Below are positions 17,805 to 27,087 of a stretch of 64,000 nucleotides of DNA, piece by piece (the stretch's first letter is position 1; each line of letters starts with the position of its first letter). The translations under genes and the position numbers were made by a program. The notes beneath the pieces are model-generated. The model was not told the DNA's origin, searched no databases, and worked only from the letters and a program-made list of their open reading frames with translations. Source of the stretch: Bacteroidota bacterium (lineage in GTDB: Bacteria; Bacteroidota; Bacteroidia; B-17B0; Aurantibacillaceae); contig JAFLBH010000001.1 in the NCBI GenBank assembly GCA_017303905.1, forward strand, positions 783,809 to 847,808. The letters are read 5' to 3'.

Positions 17805-19631
17805 TTATTTAGAAATAGTTAATTTCTGAGTAGCACTACCTTTTGAAGTAGTCATGTTGATGTTATATAAACCGCTAGCCCAGTTTTCAGTATTTAAATT
17901 GATGTTGTGTGAACCTGCATCAAAAGACTTAGTTTCGTTATACACAACCTGGCCTAAAGCATTAACGATAACAATGTTTACGTTTTCGTTTTGAGCCATT
18001 TCAATATTGATGTTAGCAGCGTTAGAAGCCGGATTTGGATAAACATTTACGTTAGAAATGTTGATACCTTCAGTTCCGATTCCTGCTGTAACAGATGACT
18101 TATACCATTTGTTTTCGCCAGAACCGTACATACCATTACTTGTAATGATGTTTGTTCCGCCTGATTTTAAGATGTAGTTACCCGCGCCAGCACCAGCGTT
18201 GATACCATCACCATAAGAATCCTTCACGATTAGCTTGTAGCATTTTGCTTGGTTAATCACAAAAGTGTGAGTATGTAACTGAGTACCATTTGCGCCTAAT
18301 AATGGATAAGTACCTAATGCGATAGTAGCGCCCGGAACCGCAGTCATTGTTTGCTCATCATAAACACCCCAAGAAATTTCATCACCGTAACGGTCTTGAG
18401 TGAAATCCATTTGCATGTTTAACATATTAGCAGTAACTGTAGTTAAAGGAATATTGTTTTTAGAAGCGATATCGTTAGCTGTATTTTGATCAGCTGAACC
18501 GTTAACTGAAACAACACTAATAGTTAAAGAGTTTGTTGTAACAGGAGCGAAGTTAATTGTAGGTAATTGGATAGAAGGAGAAGTTGCTAAAGCATTAACA
18601 GAACCTGTCCAAGTAAAGTTAGTTGGAGCACTTCCGTTAATTGAATAAGCGAATACTGCAGAAGTTGCAGTTACACTTCCAGAGTTAGTAAACTTAAAGC
18701 TACCGTTTAATTTAGCATCACAAACTTGAGCGTCAGTTACTAAATTGTTAGCAGCAACACCTAAGTCTAATGCATTTGGAATACCAGTCATTGTAATTGG
18801 TCCGAATGCAGCGGTTCTGATTTGAGTTTGACCATCAGCAACAAAAGCAATTAACTGAAGGTTACCTAAGTTACAAACGTTTGTGTTAGTTCCTGCACCA
18901 AAAATTGAAGGAACAGTGTAAGAAATAATTGGACTGGTATAAGTGCTACCTACAGTTGTTGGAGCAACAGGAATACCAAATGAACCTGTAGTGATTACAT
19001 CACGTAACATGTGTTGGTGATTGTAAGAACCATCAGGATTTGTCATTGCCGGGTAATAAATAGCACCGGAAGTTTGTGGACCAACTACCCAATCTTCTAA
19101 TAAAGCAATGGTTAATGAATTAGTTGGAGCAGTGCTATTTGCTGTATAATAAACTTGTGCTTGTACTTGTAAAACACGAGTTACAGCGTTTAATGTACCT
19201 TGTAAAGCCACGTTAACACAAGAAGTTTGTGATAAAATAGTATTTACGTTAGTTGCCCAAGCGCTACGGCTGTGAGCCATTGCAGTTCCTGAGAAAATGT
19301 TACGGTTAATAGCACCTGTAGGGTAACCTGTAATTCCCATTCCTGGCATACCTGCGATTGCGTTACCATCTGCAACACGGTAATCAGGTTGTGTTCCGCT
19401 TGGAGTAGCATAACCACCAGTGTGGATGTTTACTAAAATCACATCACCAGCTGGTTTTGAAGCTTGGATCTGAGCTGCAATTTTATGCCCATCAGGACAG
19501 TATTGACAGTTAATACCGGTAAATTCTTCTAAAACAGCCTTTCTGTTTTGAGGAGCTGTGCTCACCGGAAGCTGAGCAAACATTGAGCTAACCGCTCCTG
19601 CTGCTACAATCGTAAGTAATTGTTTTTTCAT
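17805..19631 (-). CDS. Omp28-related protein with type A T9SS sorting domain
   Basis: The 608-residue product has a signal peptide and then an Omp28-type thioredoxin-like domain. That domain opens with RKAVLEEFTGINCQYCPDGH, containing C42-x-x-C45. The central region (about 290-500) is a set of beta-sandwich modules including an acidic DSYGDGIN segment that may bind calcium. The type A sorting domain starts near residue 530 (VYPNPASNAANINIEM, then GLYNINMTTSKG). Omp28-family proteins are outer-membrane or secreted proteins of Bacteroidota, with a proposed redox or adhesion role. Codon use looks more biased than in the neighbours, suggesting high expression. The gene has its own candidate promoter and terminator. 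Confidence 0.88.
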   Translation of the reverse strand: MKKQLLTIVAAGAVSSMFAQLPVSTAPQNRKAVLEEFTGINCQYCPDGHKIAAQIQASKPAGDVILVNIHTGGYATPSGTQPDYRVADGNAIAGMPGMGITGYPTGAINRNIFSGTAMAHSRSAWATNVNTILSQTSCVNVALQGTLNAVTRVLQVQAQVYYTANSTAPTNSLTIALLEDWVVGPQTSGAIYYPAMTNPDGSYNHQHMLRDVITTGSFGIPVAPTTVGSTYTSPIISYTVPSIFGAGTNTNVCNLGNLQLIAFVADGQTQIRTAAFGPITMTGIPNALDLGVAANNLVTDAQVCDAKLNGSFKFTNSGSVTATSAVFAYSINGSAPTNFTWTGSVNALATSPSIQLPTINFAPVTTNSLTISVVSVNGSADQNTANDIASKNNIPLTTVTANMLNMQMDFTQDRYGDEISWGVYDEQTMTAVPGATIALGTYPLLGANGTQLHTHTFVINQAKCYKLIVKDSYGDGINAGAGAGNYILKSGGTNIITSNGMYGSGENKWYKSSVTAGIGTEGINISNVNVYPNPASNAANINIEMAQNENVNIVIVNALGQVVYNETKSFDAGSHNINLNTENWASGLYNINMTTSKGSATQKLTISK

Positions 19632-19672
19632 TTGTATTTAGTTATTTGGTTTTTAAATTTAAATTGGTTTAG

Positions 19673-19703
19673 TAAATGTAATTAAAACAAGATACAAAAT
19701 CAA
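19673..19703 (-). promoter_or_regulatory. Candidate Bacteroidota promoter of the Omp28-like gene
   Basis: On the minus strand a TTG (19701-19703) is followed after 20 bases by TACATTTA (19673-19680), one base from TAnnTTTG. The leader to the ATG at 19631 would be about 40 bases. Confidence 0.4.
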
Positions 19704-19811
19704 TCTTTCAGCAATATTATTTATAGGATTGGCGTAAAACAATCATTCATATACGCTAAAATTGGATTCCTATTTTTATCATCATTAAATTCTAATTTGT
19801 TAAATTTTAGC

Positions 19812-19819
19812 TACTTTTG
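19812..19819 (+). promoter_or_regulatory. Bacteroidota -7 element (TACTTTTG) for mfd
   Basis: TACTTTTG matches TAnnTTTG and lies 10 bases before the ATG at 19830. It sits inside any longer frame from the TTG at 19797, which argues that the ATG is the true start. Confidence 0.5.
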
Positions 19820-19829
19820 CTCTAACAAA

Positions 19830-22800
19830 ATGGCAGAAGGGACGATTTTAGATGGCCTTTTAGATTTTAAGGATTACAACATTAAGCCACAAAAAAACCA
19901 AGTTTTTTCGGGTTTAAGGGGCTCTGCTATTGCCTTTATTGTAGCTTCCGCTTTCAAAAAGCAAAATCAAAACTACCTTATCATCTCTTCTGATAAAGAG
20001 AAAGCGGCTTACCTATTTAATGATTTACAGTCGCTTATTGATGAGGCAAAGGTTTTGTTTTTTCCGGAGTCGCAGCGCTCCCCCTATCTTATAGAAAAAA
20101 CAGCCAATGCCAATATACAGGAACGAACGGAGGTTTTAAGCCATTTGGTAAGGGATACTTTTAAAGGTATCATGGTTACTTACCCGCTGGCTCTCACCGA
20201 AAAAATCACTACAAAATCACAACTCAATACAAACACACTTCAAATTAAAAAAGGCGAAAAATTAAGCATTGAGTTTATTCAGGATTTTTTAAACACCTAT
20301 CACTTTCAGCAATCCGATTTTGTTTTTGAACCCGGACAATATTCTATACGCGGCGGTATTATTGATATTTACTCTTATGCCAATGAATTTCCTTTTCGTT
20401 TGGAATTGTTTGGTGATGAGGTGGAATCCATAAAAACATTTGATCCTTCTTCCCAGCTCTCAAATACCCGTCACGATTTTGTGACTATCATTCCAAATAT
20501 TAATTCGGCACAACTAACGGAAAGCCGCAGCTCTTTATTCGAGTATTTTAATAATGAATGCGTGTTATTTGTGGAAGATAAAATTTTCGCGGCCGATGCC
20601 ATCGATAAATTTTATTCGAAGGCTGAAGAGGAATTTTTAAAATTAAGCGGAGAAGTTAAACATCTCCCTCCTCAAGAATTATTTATCTCTAAATCAGAAT
20701 TTGAAAACAATACCACCAAATTTACCTGCGTAGAATTCGGAAGCAATGTTCTTCAGCAAGAAATTACACTAACGTTTAATCAAAGTCCGCAACCCACTTT
20801 TCACAAAAACTTTGAGATGCTCATCAATAATCTCAAAGAAAATAAGGCTAAGGGCTACAAAAATTATTTTTTAACGGATAATGCCAAACAGGCCGACCGA
20901 TTGTTTACCATTTTTGATGACATGCTAGCGTCTGAGCACCGCGACCATCAAACACTCATTCAGCATCTACCGTTAAATATTCATGAAGGTTTTGTTGATC
21001 ACGATTTAAAAGTGGCATGTTACACGGATCATCAAATTTTTGATCGCTACCATCGTTTCCGTTTGAAAGAAACAAAGCAGCGAACAGCTCAATCACTTAC
21101 TCTAAAAGAAATATTAGGATTGATGCCCGGAGATTTCGTGACACACATCGATCACGGAATCGGACGATTCGGAGGATTACATAAACTAACTGTTAACGGC
21201 AAAACACAAGAGGTCGTAAGATTAGTGTATAAAGACAATGATATACTTTATGTAAGTATTCATAGTCTGCACCGTATCAGTAAATACACCGGAAAAGAAG
21301 GAAACGTTCCGCGCATAGATAAATTAGGAAGCACCACCTGGGCGACTTTAAAACAAAAAACAAAACGAAATGTAAAGGAACTGGCTTTTGACTTAATTAA
21401 GTTATATGCTACACGTAAAGCACAACCAGGTCACGCATTTCCGAAAGACAATTATTTGCAACACGAATTAGAGGCTTCGTTTATATATGAAGATACTCCC
21501 GATCAGGTTAAAGTAACAGCAGATGTTAAACGCGATATGCAAAAGCCTCACCCTATGGACCGTTTGGTATGCGGTGATGTAGGTTTTGGGAAAACAGAAA
21601 TTGCCATTCGCGCGGCATTTAAAGCTGTATGCGATAGTAAGCAAGTGGTGGTAATGGTGCCAACAACTATTTTGGCGTACCAACATTTTAAAACATTTAG
21701 CGAACGCTTAAAAGATTTTCCTTGTAAGGTAGATTACATAAACAGATTTCGCAGTGCGAAAGATCAAAAAGAAATCATAAAGCAATTGAATGATGGTAAA
21801 ATTGACATCATTATAGGAACCCATCGTCTCGCCGGAAAAGAAGTGAAGTTTAAAAATTTAGGTTTACTCATCATTGATGAAGAACAAAAATTCGGAGTTG
21901 GTGTAAAAGATAAATTAAAGCTTTTGCGTGCGAATGTTGATACACTTACGCTTACTGCAACGCCAATTCCGCGTACGCTCCAATTTAGTTTGATGGGTGC
22001 CCGCGATTTGTCTGTTATTTCAACACCGCCGCCAAATCGTTATCCGGTGCAAACCGAATTATGTGTGTTTAGTGAAGAATTAATTAGAGACGCAGTTGCG
22101 TATGAAATTAAAAGGGGCGGACAAGTTTTCTTTGTGCATAATAAAGTTCAGAATATTGGCGAAGTAGCGGGCATGATTCAGCGATTAGTGCCGGAAGCGC
22201 GCGTTGCTATAGGGCACGGACAAATGGAGGGAGAAAAATTAGAAGAGGTGATGCTCATGTTTATGGAAGGAAATTATGATGTGTTAGTTGCTACTACCAT
22301 TATCGAATCGGGCTTAGATATCAGTAATGCGAATACAATATTAATTAATGACGCGCAAAATTTCGGCTTAAGTGATTTGCATCAGATGCGCGGTCGTGTA
22401 GGTAGAAGTAATAAAAAAGCATTTTGTTATTTACTTGCACCGCCACAAGTGAGCTTAACCGATGAAGCACGCAAGCGATTAAAAGCGATTGTAGATTTTA
22501 GTGATTTAGGAAGCGGATTTCAAATAGCCATGCGCGATTTGGATATACGAGGTGCAGGAAACATGCTTGGAGCAGAACAAAGCGGTTTTATAAACGATAT
22601 GGGTTTTGATACCTATATGAAAATTTTGAATGAAGCAGTTGAAGAATTAAAGCAAGAGGATTGGTACAAAGAAACTATTCTTCCGGAAGAGAATGAAGAG
22701 GCACATGATAAAAGTGTATTCTCGCGTCAGTTTGTAAAAGAAACTGTTATCGATACGGATTTACAATTATTAATCCCGGATTATTACGTCAGTAATTTAA

Positions 22801-23213
22801 CTGAACGCTTATTGTTATACCGTGAGTTGGATAATATTACAAAGGAAGAAGATTTAATTAAATACGAAGAGAATTTACGGGATCGTTTTGGTCCGGTTCC
22901 AACCGAAGCAATCGAATTGATTAATGTGGTGCGATTCCGTTGGAAGGCAATGGCATTAGGTTTCGAGAAAGTAACATTAAAGAACAAAATGATGTTGGCC
23001 TACTTTGTGGCGCACAAAGAATCGCCATATTATAGTACACCTGTGTTTCATGGCGTAATTGCCTTTGCGCAAAAATTCAATAAATTATGTCGCTTAAAAG
23101 AACAAAACGATAAGTTTTACGTCACTATTGAAGAGGTGGAAGATGTGAAAAAGGCAATGCGTGTTTTAGAGGACATGAATGCGTTAATTGTTAAACCCGC
23201 ACAAAACAATTAA
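19830..23213 (+). CDS. mfd: Transcription-repair coupling factor
   Basis: Mfd removes RNA polymerase stalled at DNA lesions and recruits UvrA. The 1127-residue length is typical. In order I see a UvrB-homology region (about 1-330; SQRSPYLIEK, QYSIRGGIIDIY), the RNA polymerase-interacting domain (DFVTHIDHGIGRFGGL near 435), helicase motor domains (Walker A GDVGFGKTE near 585; IIDEEQKFGV; TATPIPRTLQ; RGRVGRSNKKAFCYLL) and a C-terminal TRCF domain after residue 970. I start at ATG 19830; an upstream TTG at 19797 would overlap the promoter. The stop is 13 bases before the histidine kinase start, so read-through is likely. Confidence 0.96.
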   Translation: MAEGTILDGLLDFKDYNIKPQKNQVFSGLRGSAIAFIVASAFKKQNQNYLIISSDKEKAAYLFNDLQSLIDEAKVLFFPESQRSPYLIEKTANANIQERTEVLSHLVRDTFKGIMVTYPLALTEKITTKSQLNTNTLQIKKGEKLSIEFIQDFLNTYHFQQSDFVFEPGQYSIRGGIIDIYSYANEFPFRLELFGDEVESIKTFDPSSQLSNTRHDFVTIIPNINSAQLTESRSSLFEYFNNECVLFVEDKIFAADAIDKFYSKAEEEFLKLSGEVKHLPPQELFISKSEFENNTTKFTCVEFGSNVLQQEITLTFNQSPQPTFHKNFEMLINNLKENKAKGYKNYFLTDNAKQADRLFTIFDDMLASEHRDHQTLIQHLPLNIHEGFVDHDLKVACYTDHQIFDRYHRFRLKETKQRTAQSLTLKEILGLMPGDFVTHIDHGIGRFGGLHKLTVNGKTQEVVRLVYKDNDILYVSIHSLHRISKYTGKEGNVPRIDKLGSTTWATLKQKTKRNVKELAFDLIKLYATRKAQPGHAFPKDNYLQHELEASFIYEDTPDQVKVTADVKRDMQKPHPMDRLVCGDVGFGKTEIAIRAAFKAVCDSKQVVVMVPTTILAYQHFKTFSERLKDFPCKVDYINRFRSAKDQKEIIKQLNDGKIDIIIGTHRLAGKEVKFKNLGLLIIDEEQKFGVGVKDKLKLLRANVDTLTLTATPIPRTLQFSLMGARDLSVISTPPPNRYPVQTELCVFSEELIRDAVAYEIKRGGQVFFVHNKVQNIGEVAGMIQRLVPEARVAIGHGQMEGEKLEEVMLMFMEGNYDVLVATTIIESGLDISNANTILINDAQNFGLSDLHQMRGRVGRSNKKAFCYLLAPPQVSLTDEARKRLKAIVDFSDLGSGFQIAMRDLDIRGAGNMLGAEQSGFINDMGFDTYMKILNEAVEELKQEDWYKETILPEENEEAHDKSVFSRQFVKETVIDTDLQLLIPDYYVSNLTERLLLYRELDNITKEEDLIKYEENLRDRFGPVPTEAIELINVVRFRWKAMALGFEKVTLKNKMMLAYFVAHKESPYYSTPVFHGVIAFAQKFNKLCRLKEQNDKFYVTIEEVEDVKKAMRVLEDMNALIVKPAQNN

Positions 23214-23226
23214 ATTTGATTAATTG

Positions 23227-24195
23227 ATGAGAAAGCGCTCCCGTTCCATATTTATTTTTACGATACTTTTTGCATATATCATTTTACAATTTTTGTGGTG
23301 GGAGATTTTAATGGTGAAGCAAACCTCCGAAATCATCAATGAAAAGCAAAAAATTGTAGCGCTTACTTCCACCGATCCTCAACAAATGCAATTGGAAATA
23401 AATCAATTACTCAAAACTAAAAAATTAAAAATCTATATGATTGCGGGTGAGGGCACCGTGTTTTTATTATTGTTGTTGTATGGAATTTACCGTATTCGTA
23501 AAGCTTATGAAACAGAAACGCAATTAGTATCACAGCAAAAAAACTTTGTGCTAAGCGTAACACATGAATTAAAAACACCAATTGCCGCAACTAAGCTTCA
23601 GCTGCAAACATTATTAAAGCACAAACAATTGGATGAGGATAAGCGCGAACAATTATTGCAAAATGCGTTGAAGGAGACGAATCGATTGAACCGTTTAATT
23701 GAAGATGTATTACTTGCAAGTCGCGCTGATAAGAATGAGCTACTCATGAATACCGAAAGGATAAATCTTAGTGATTTAGCAAAGGATATCATTGAAAGTT
23801 ATTATAAGGAAAAGGTTAATGATGGAAGTCTATTAGTGAACCTTGAATCGGATGTATATGTTTTAACGGATAAAGTTTTATTTCCTTCCATCATTATTAA
23901 TCTTATTGATAATGCCTTTAAATATTCACAGGAAAATCCTAAAGTTAGCTTTGAACTTAAACAGGAAGGTCAACATGCAAAACTAAAGATTTCGGATAAC
24001 GGCATCGGTGTAGAGGCAGAGCAAAGAGAAAAAATATTCGAGAAGTTTTATAGAGTTGGAAACGAAGAAACACGTAAAACTAAAGGCACCGGTCTCGGAC
24101 TTTACATTGTGAAAACAATTGTGGATGCACATGGCGGAAAAATTTCATTATCATCTAATCAACCAAAAGGAAGTGTATTTTCGATTACTATTTAG
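23227..24195 (+). CDS. Membrane sensor histidine kinase (orphan)
   Basis: The 322-residue protein has two membrane helices (about 8-28 and 75-92) flanking a short periplasmic loop. HisKA follows with phospho-acceptor His113 (SVTHELKTP), then HATPase_c with N-box NLIDNAFKYS, G1 DNGIGV and G2 KGTGLGLYIV. No response regulator is encoded in this window. The start is ATG 23227, three bases inside a TTG-started frame. The 3' end overlaps the likely start of the next gene, a metal/cobalamin-type binding lipoprotein, so the kinase may sense or control that importer. The signal is unknown. Confidence 0.9.
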   Translation: MRKRSRSIFIFTILFAYIILQFLWWEILMVKQTSEIINEKQKIVALTSTDPQQMQLEINQLLKTKKLKIYMIAGEGTVFLLLLLYGIYRIRKAYETETQLVSQQKNFVLSVTHELKTPIAATKLQLQTLLKHKQLDEDKREQLLQNALKETNRLNRLIEDVLLASRADKNELLMNTERINLSDLAKDIIESYYKEKVNDGSLLVNLESDVYVLTDKVLFPSIIINLIDNAFKYSQENPKVSFELKQEGQHAKLKISDNGIGVEAEQREKIFEKFYRVGNEETRKTKGTGLGLYIVKTIVDAHGGKISLSSNQPKGSVFSITI

Positions 24196-25336
24196 TTGTT
24201 TAATTGCAGTAATTGTTTTAGTTGTGCAATCCTGCACTCCAAATGAAACGGTCGCTGCTGAAAGCTTGTCTGCAAAACCCTTGAAGGCGGATTCAAGCAT
24301 TCGTTATGCACAACGTTTTTCGATTGCAGAAACTGACAATTGTAAAGTGCTTTTTATTTTTGGCAAAAGGGATTCAAAGGATACCACAGCTACTTTTGTG
24401 TTATATAAAGGCGAGCAGCAACCTGATCTGAAATTCAAAAACTCTTATTACATAAACATCCCTGTTAAGAGCATAGCTTGTTTAAGTTCTGTTTATGCTT
24501 CCATGCTCGATAAAATGAATTTGCTTGATAAAGTTGTGGCCATTGAAAATGCCGATTATTATAACAACACGTATATTCTTGATAAAGTACGTAGCAAACA
24601 AATTGTTGAAATTGCAAAGAGTCCGGAAATTGACATTGAAAAAACGTTGATGTTAAATCCCGGTTTGTTATTAACCTTTGGCATGGGGAATCCAAAGGAT
24701 GATGTACATGAAAAAATACTTTCTTCAAAAATTCCGGTAGCGGTTACGCTTGATCATTTGGAGGAGCATCCTTTAGCGCGTGCCGAGTGGATAAAATTCA
24801 TTGCTGCTTTTTTTGATAAATCAACCTTGGCTGATTCATTGTTTCTTGTAACAGAAACCAATTACACGAAATTAAAAAGTATGACGGATTCAGTTCATAG
24901 TAAACCTAGTGTACTTACTGAAATAAAGTATGCAGATGCGTGGTATGTACCCGGCGGAAAAAGTTTTATGGCACATTTATTAAAAGATGCCGGCGCAAAT
25001 TATTTATGGAAAGACGAGAATCAAACGGGAAGCATCCCTTTGAATTTTGAGCAGGTTTACGAAAAGGCTGGTGGGGCTGATTACTGGTTAAATTTATTCG
25101 TCAACATCAATACTAAAAAAGATTTGCTGGCATTCGACGAACGTTATGCTTTATTTAATGCATTTAAAACAGGTCAATTGTATAACAACACACTTCATGC
25201 TAACGATAAGGGATACAGTATTTATTGGGCGGAAGGAATGACGAATCCCGACGAATTACTGGCTGATTTAATCGCGATTTTTCATCCTCAACTCTTGCCG
25301 CAACATCAGCTTAAGTATTATAAAAAGATTAACTAA
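24173..25336 (+). CDS. ABC importer substrate-binding lipoprotein (BtuF/FepB-like)
   Basis: This is a helical-backbone metal-receptor family protein for siderophore-iron or cobalamin uptake. I place the start at GTG 24173 because it gives a lipoprotein signal (MYFRLLFSCLIAVIVLVVQSC); the frame extends further upstream inside the kinase gene, where starts at 24119 or 24131 would add charged residues ahead of the signal. Family features include KSIACLSSVYASMLDKMNLLDKVVAIENADY, the long central helix and LTEIKYADAWYVPGGKSFMAHLL. It overlaps the kinase gene by 23 bases and is followed by a permease gene (8-base gap) and an ATPase gene. The substrate is not determinable; no TonB receptor or riboswitch is adjacent. 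Confidence 0.85.
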   Translation: MYFRLLFSCLIAVIVLVVQSCTPNETVAAESLSAKPLKADSSIRYAQRFSIAETDNCKVLFIFGKRDSKDTTATFVLYKGEQQPDLKFKNSYYINIPVKSIACLSSVYASMLDKMNLLDKVVAIENADYYNNTYILDKVRSKQIVEIAKSPEIDIEKTLMLNPGLLLTFGMGNPKDDVHEKILSSKIPVAVTLDHLEEHPLARAEWIKFIAAFFDKSTLADSLFLVTETNYTKLKSMTDSVHSKPSVLTEIKYADAWYVPGGKSFMAHLLKDAGANYLWKDENQTGSIPLNFEQVYEKAGGADYWLNLFVNINTKKDLLAFDERYALFNAFKTGQLYNNTLHANDKGYSIYWAEGMTNPDELLADLIAIFHPQLLPQHQLKYYKKIN

Positions 25337-25344
25337 TTTTAGGC

Positions 25345-26328
25345 GTGGCAAAATCTCCACTCATAAATAGTTTATTACTGCTTGGCGGACTCGTCGTATT
25401 ATTTTATTTAAATCTGTTTTACGGGAGTACAGTGTTAACCTGGAGTGAAGTTAGTTCCGGAACGGCACGCACCATTTTCTTTGATATTCGTTTGCCAAAG
25501 TCGATTACTGCCATTTTAGCCGGTGGCGGATTGGCTGTGGCCGGACTTTTAATGCAAACACTTTTTCGTAATCCATTAGCTGGGCCCTACGTGCTGGGCG
25601 TAAGCAGTGGTGCCGGACTAGCAGTAGCCATTGCGATGATGTTATTTGGCGGTATCACCGATTATTTAGCCGGAAAATCTTTGATCAGTTTTGCTGCCAT
25701 AAGCGGTGCTTTATTAGTGATGCTGTTTGTGTTGTTCATTTCAAAAAGAAGTAAAAGTAACATTACGGTATTGTTAGTTGGTGTGATGTTCTCTCAAATT
25801 TTAGGTGCAGCGCAAGGAATTATCGAATACGTTTCCAATCCCGCGAGCTTAAAAAGTTTTATTGTGTGGGGAATGGGCTCAGTAAGTAACACAACCATGT
25901 CGGATGTGAAAATATTGATTATAGTGGTTTTATTGTTAGTCGTGTGTACTCTGTTCCTGTCAAAATCATTAAATGCTTTATTGCTAAATGAAGCGTATGC
26001 TCAAAATTTAGGAATCAATGTAAATCGCTTAAGAATTTTCATTATTGTCATCACTGCTTGTTTAACCGGAATAATCACAGCCTTTTGCGGTCCAATTGCA
26101 TTTGTAGGTTTGTCGGTTCCGATTGCCTCGCGTTTAATATTTAAAACATCACATCAATTGCATCAAATTATTTATTCATTCTTATTAGGCGCCTTCACGC
26201 TATTATTGTGTGATTGCATTTGTCAATGGTTAAGTTCAAATTATTTGTTGCCAATTAATACCTTAACTACATTGATCGGCTCTCCGGTTGTTATTTATTT
26301 ATTGTTTAAATCAAAAACATTATCGTAA
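25345..26328 (+). CDS. FecCD-family ABC importer permease (BtuC-like)
   Basis: This inner-membrane permease of 327 residues has about ten hydrophobic segments. Signatures are FFDIRLPKSITAILAGGGLAVAGLLMQTLFRNPLAGPYVLGVSSGAGLA and the coupling-helix region GPIAFVGLSVPIASRLI. The start is GTG at 25345. It shares its last base with the ATPase start codon (TAATG), which indicates translational coupling. Family members move iron-siderophore, haem or vitamin B12 across the inner membrane. The three-gene set (binding protein, permease, ATPase) is complete apart from an outer-membrane receptor. Confidence 0.92.
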   Translation: MAKSPLINSLLLLGGLVVLFYLNLFYGSTVLTWSEVSSGTARTIFFDIRLPKSITAILAGGGLAVAGLLMQTLFRNPLAGPYVLGVSSGAGLAVAIAMMLFGGITDYLAGKSLISFAAISGALLVMLFVLFISKRSKSNITVLLVGVMFSQILGAAQGIIEYVSNPASLKSFIVWGMGSVSNTTMSDVKILIIVVLLLVVCTLFLSKSLNALLLNEAYAQNLGINVNRLRIFIIVITACLTGIITAFCGPIAFVGLSVPIASRLIFKTSHQLHQIIYSFLLGAFTLLLCDCICQWLSSNYLLPINTLTTLIGSPVVIYLLFKSKTLS

Positions 26329-27023
26329 TGCTGGAGTTGAAGGACATACATATTGGTTATGCCGACAAAGTTGTTCAAGCCGGAATTACGTTGAGTATTG
26401 ATGCCGGACAATTTATAGCGTTGGCAGGCAACAATGGTTGTGGTAAATCAACTTTACTAAAAACTATTTGTGGTGTTATTCCGTTGCTGAAAGGAACTTT
26501 ATTAATCGATGGTAAAAATGCTGCTGAGTTGACAGCAGCTCAATTAGCGTCACAAGTGGCGGTGGTATTAACCGATAAAATATCAGGCTTCAATCTTACT
26601 GCATTTGACGTGGTGGCTAGCGGACGAATTCCGTACCTCAATTCATTTGGTATTTTAACAGAGGAAGATAAATCTATTGTTCAATCGAGTATGAACTCCA
26701 TTGGTATTTTTGAACTTTGCGAGCGATCTTATGATGAATTGAGTGACGGACAAAAACAAAAAGTTTTAATTGCAAAGGCATTGGCACAGCAAACCTCTGT
26801 CATATTAATGGACGAGCCAACAGCGTTTTTGGATTATAAATCCAGACTGGCTTTATTTGCTTTGTTAAAACAATTGTCAAAGGAACAGGGGAAAACAATT
26901 GTGATTTCATCGCACGACATCGACATCATGTTTAAACACGTGGATAAAGTGATTTATTTTAACGAATCAGGGTATCAATTCGGCGAACCGGATAAACTTT
27001 ACAACGAGGTTATCTCAAAATAA
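26328..27023 (+). CDS. ABC importer ATP-binding protein (FepC/BtuD-like)
   Basis: The 231-residue ATPase has Walker A GNNGCGKST (34-42), a signature loop reading LSDGQKQK instead of LSGGQ, Walker B VILMDEPTAFLD and the switch SSHD. It powers the adjacent FecCD-type permease. It starts within the permease stop codon. The altered signature (Asp replacing Gly) is tolerated in several ABC ATPases and does not by itself imply loss of function. A 64-base gap with a new promoter element separates it from the SET-domain gene. Confidence 0.92.
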   Translation: MLELKDIHIGYADKVVQAGITLSIDAGQFIALAGNNGCGKSTLLKTICGVIPLLKGTLLIDGKNAAELTAAQLASQVAVVLTDKISGFNLTAFDVVASGRIPYLNSFGILTEEDKSIVQSSMNSIGIFELCERSYDELSDGQKQKVLIAKALAQQTSVILMDEPTAFLDYKSRLALFALLKQLSKEQGKTIVISSHDIDIMFKHVDKVIYFNESGYQFGEPDKLYNEVISK

Positions 27024-27066
27024 TGAAACTAATTATCATTTAAATTTTTAGAACAACAAAAAATAC

Positions 27067-27074
27067 TATTTTTG
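27067..27074 (+). promoter_or_regulatory. Bacteroidota -7 element (TATTTTTG) for the SET-domain gene
   Basis: TATTTTTG matches TAnnTTTG, 13 bases before the ATG at 27088. No obvious -33 TTG is present. Confidence 0.45.
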
Positions 27075-27087
27075 TCGCCGTTATTCT

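Noticed and set aside
23000..24200. Cobalamin riboswitch for the BtuFCD-like importer
   Set aside because: The region before the importer is coding (mfd end and histidine kinase), and I saw no B12-box-like text or leader.
26997..27060. Weak AT-rich inverted repeat after the ABC ATPase gene as a terminator
   Set aside because: The possible stem is short and AT-only, with no convincing T-run.
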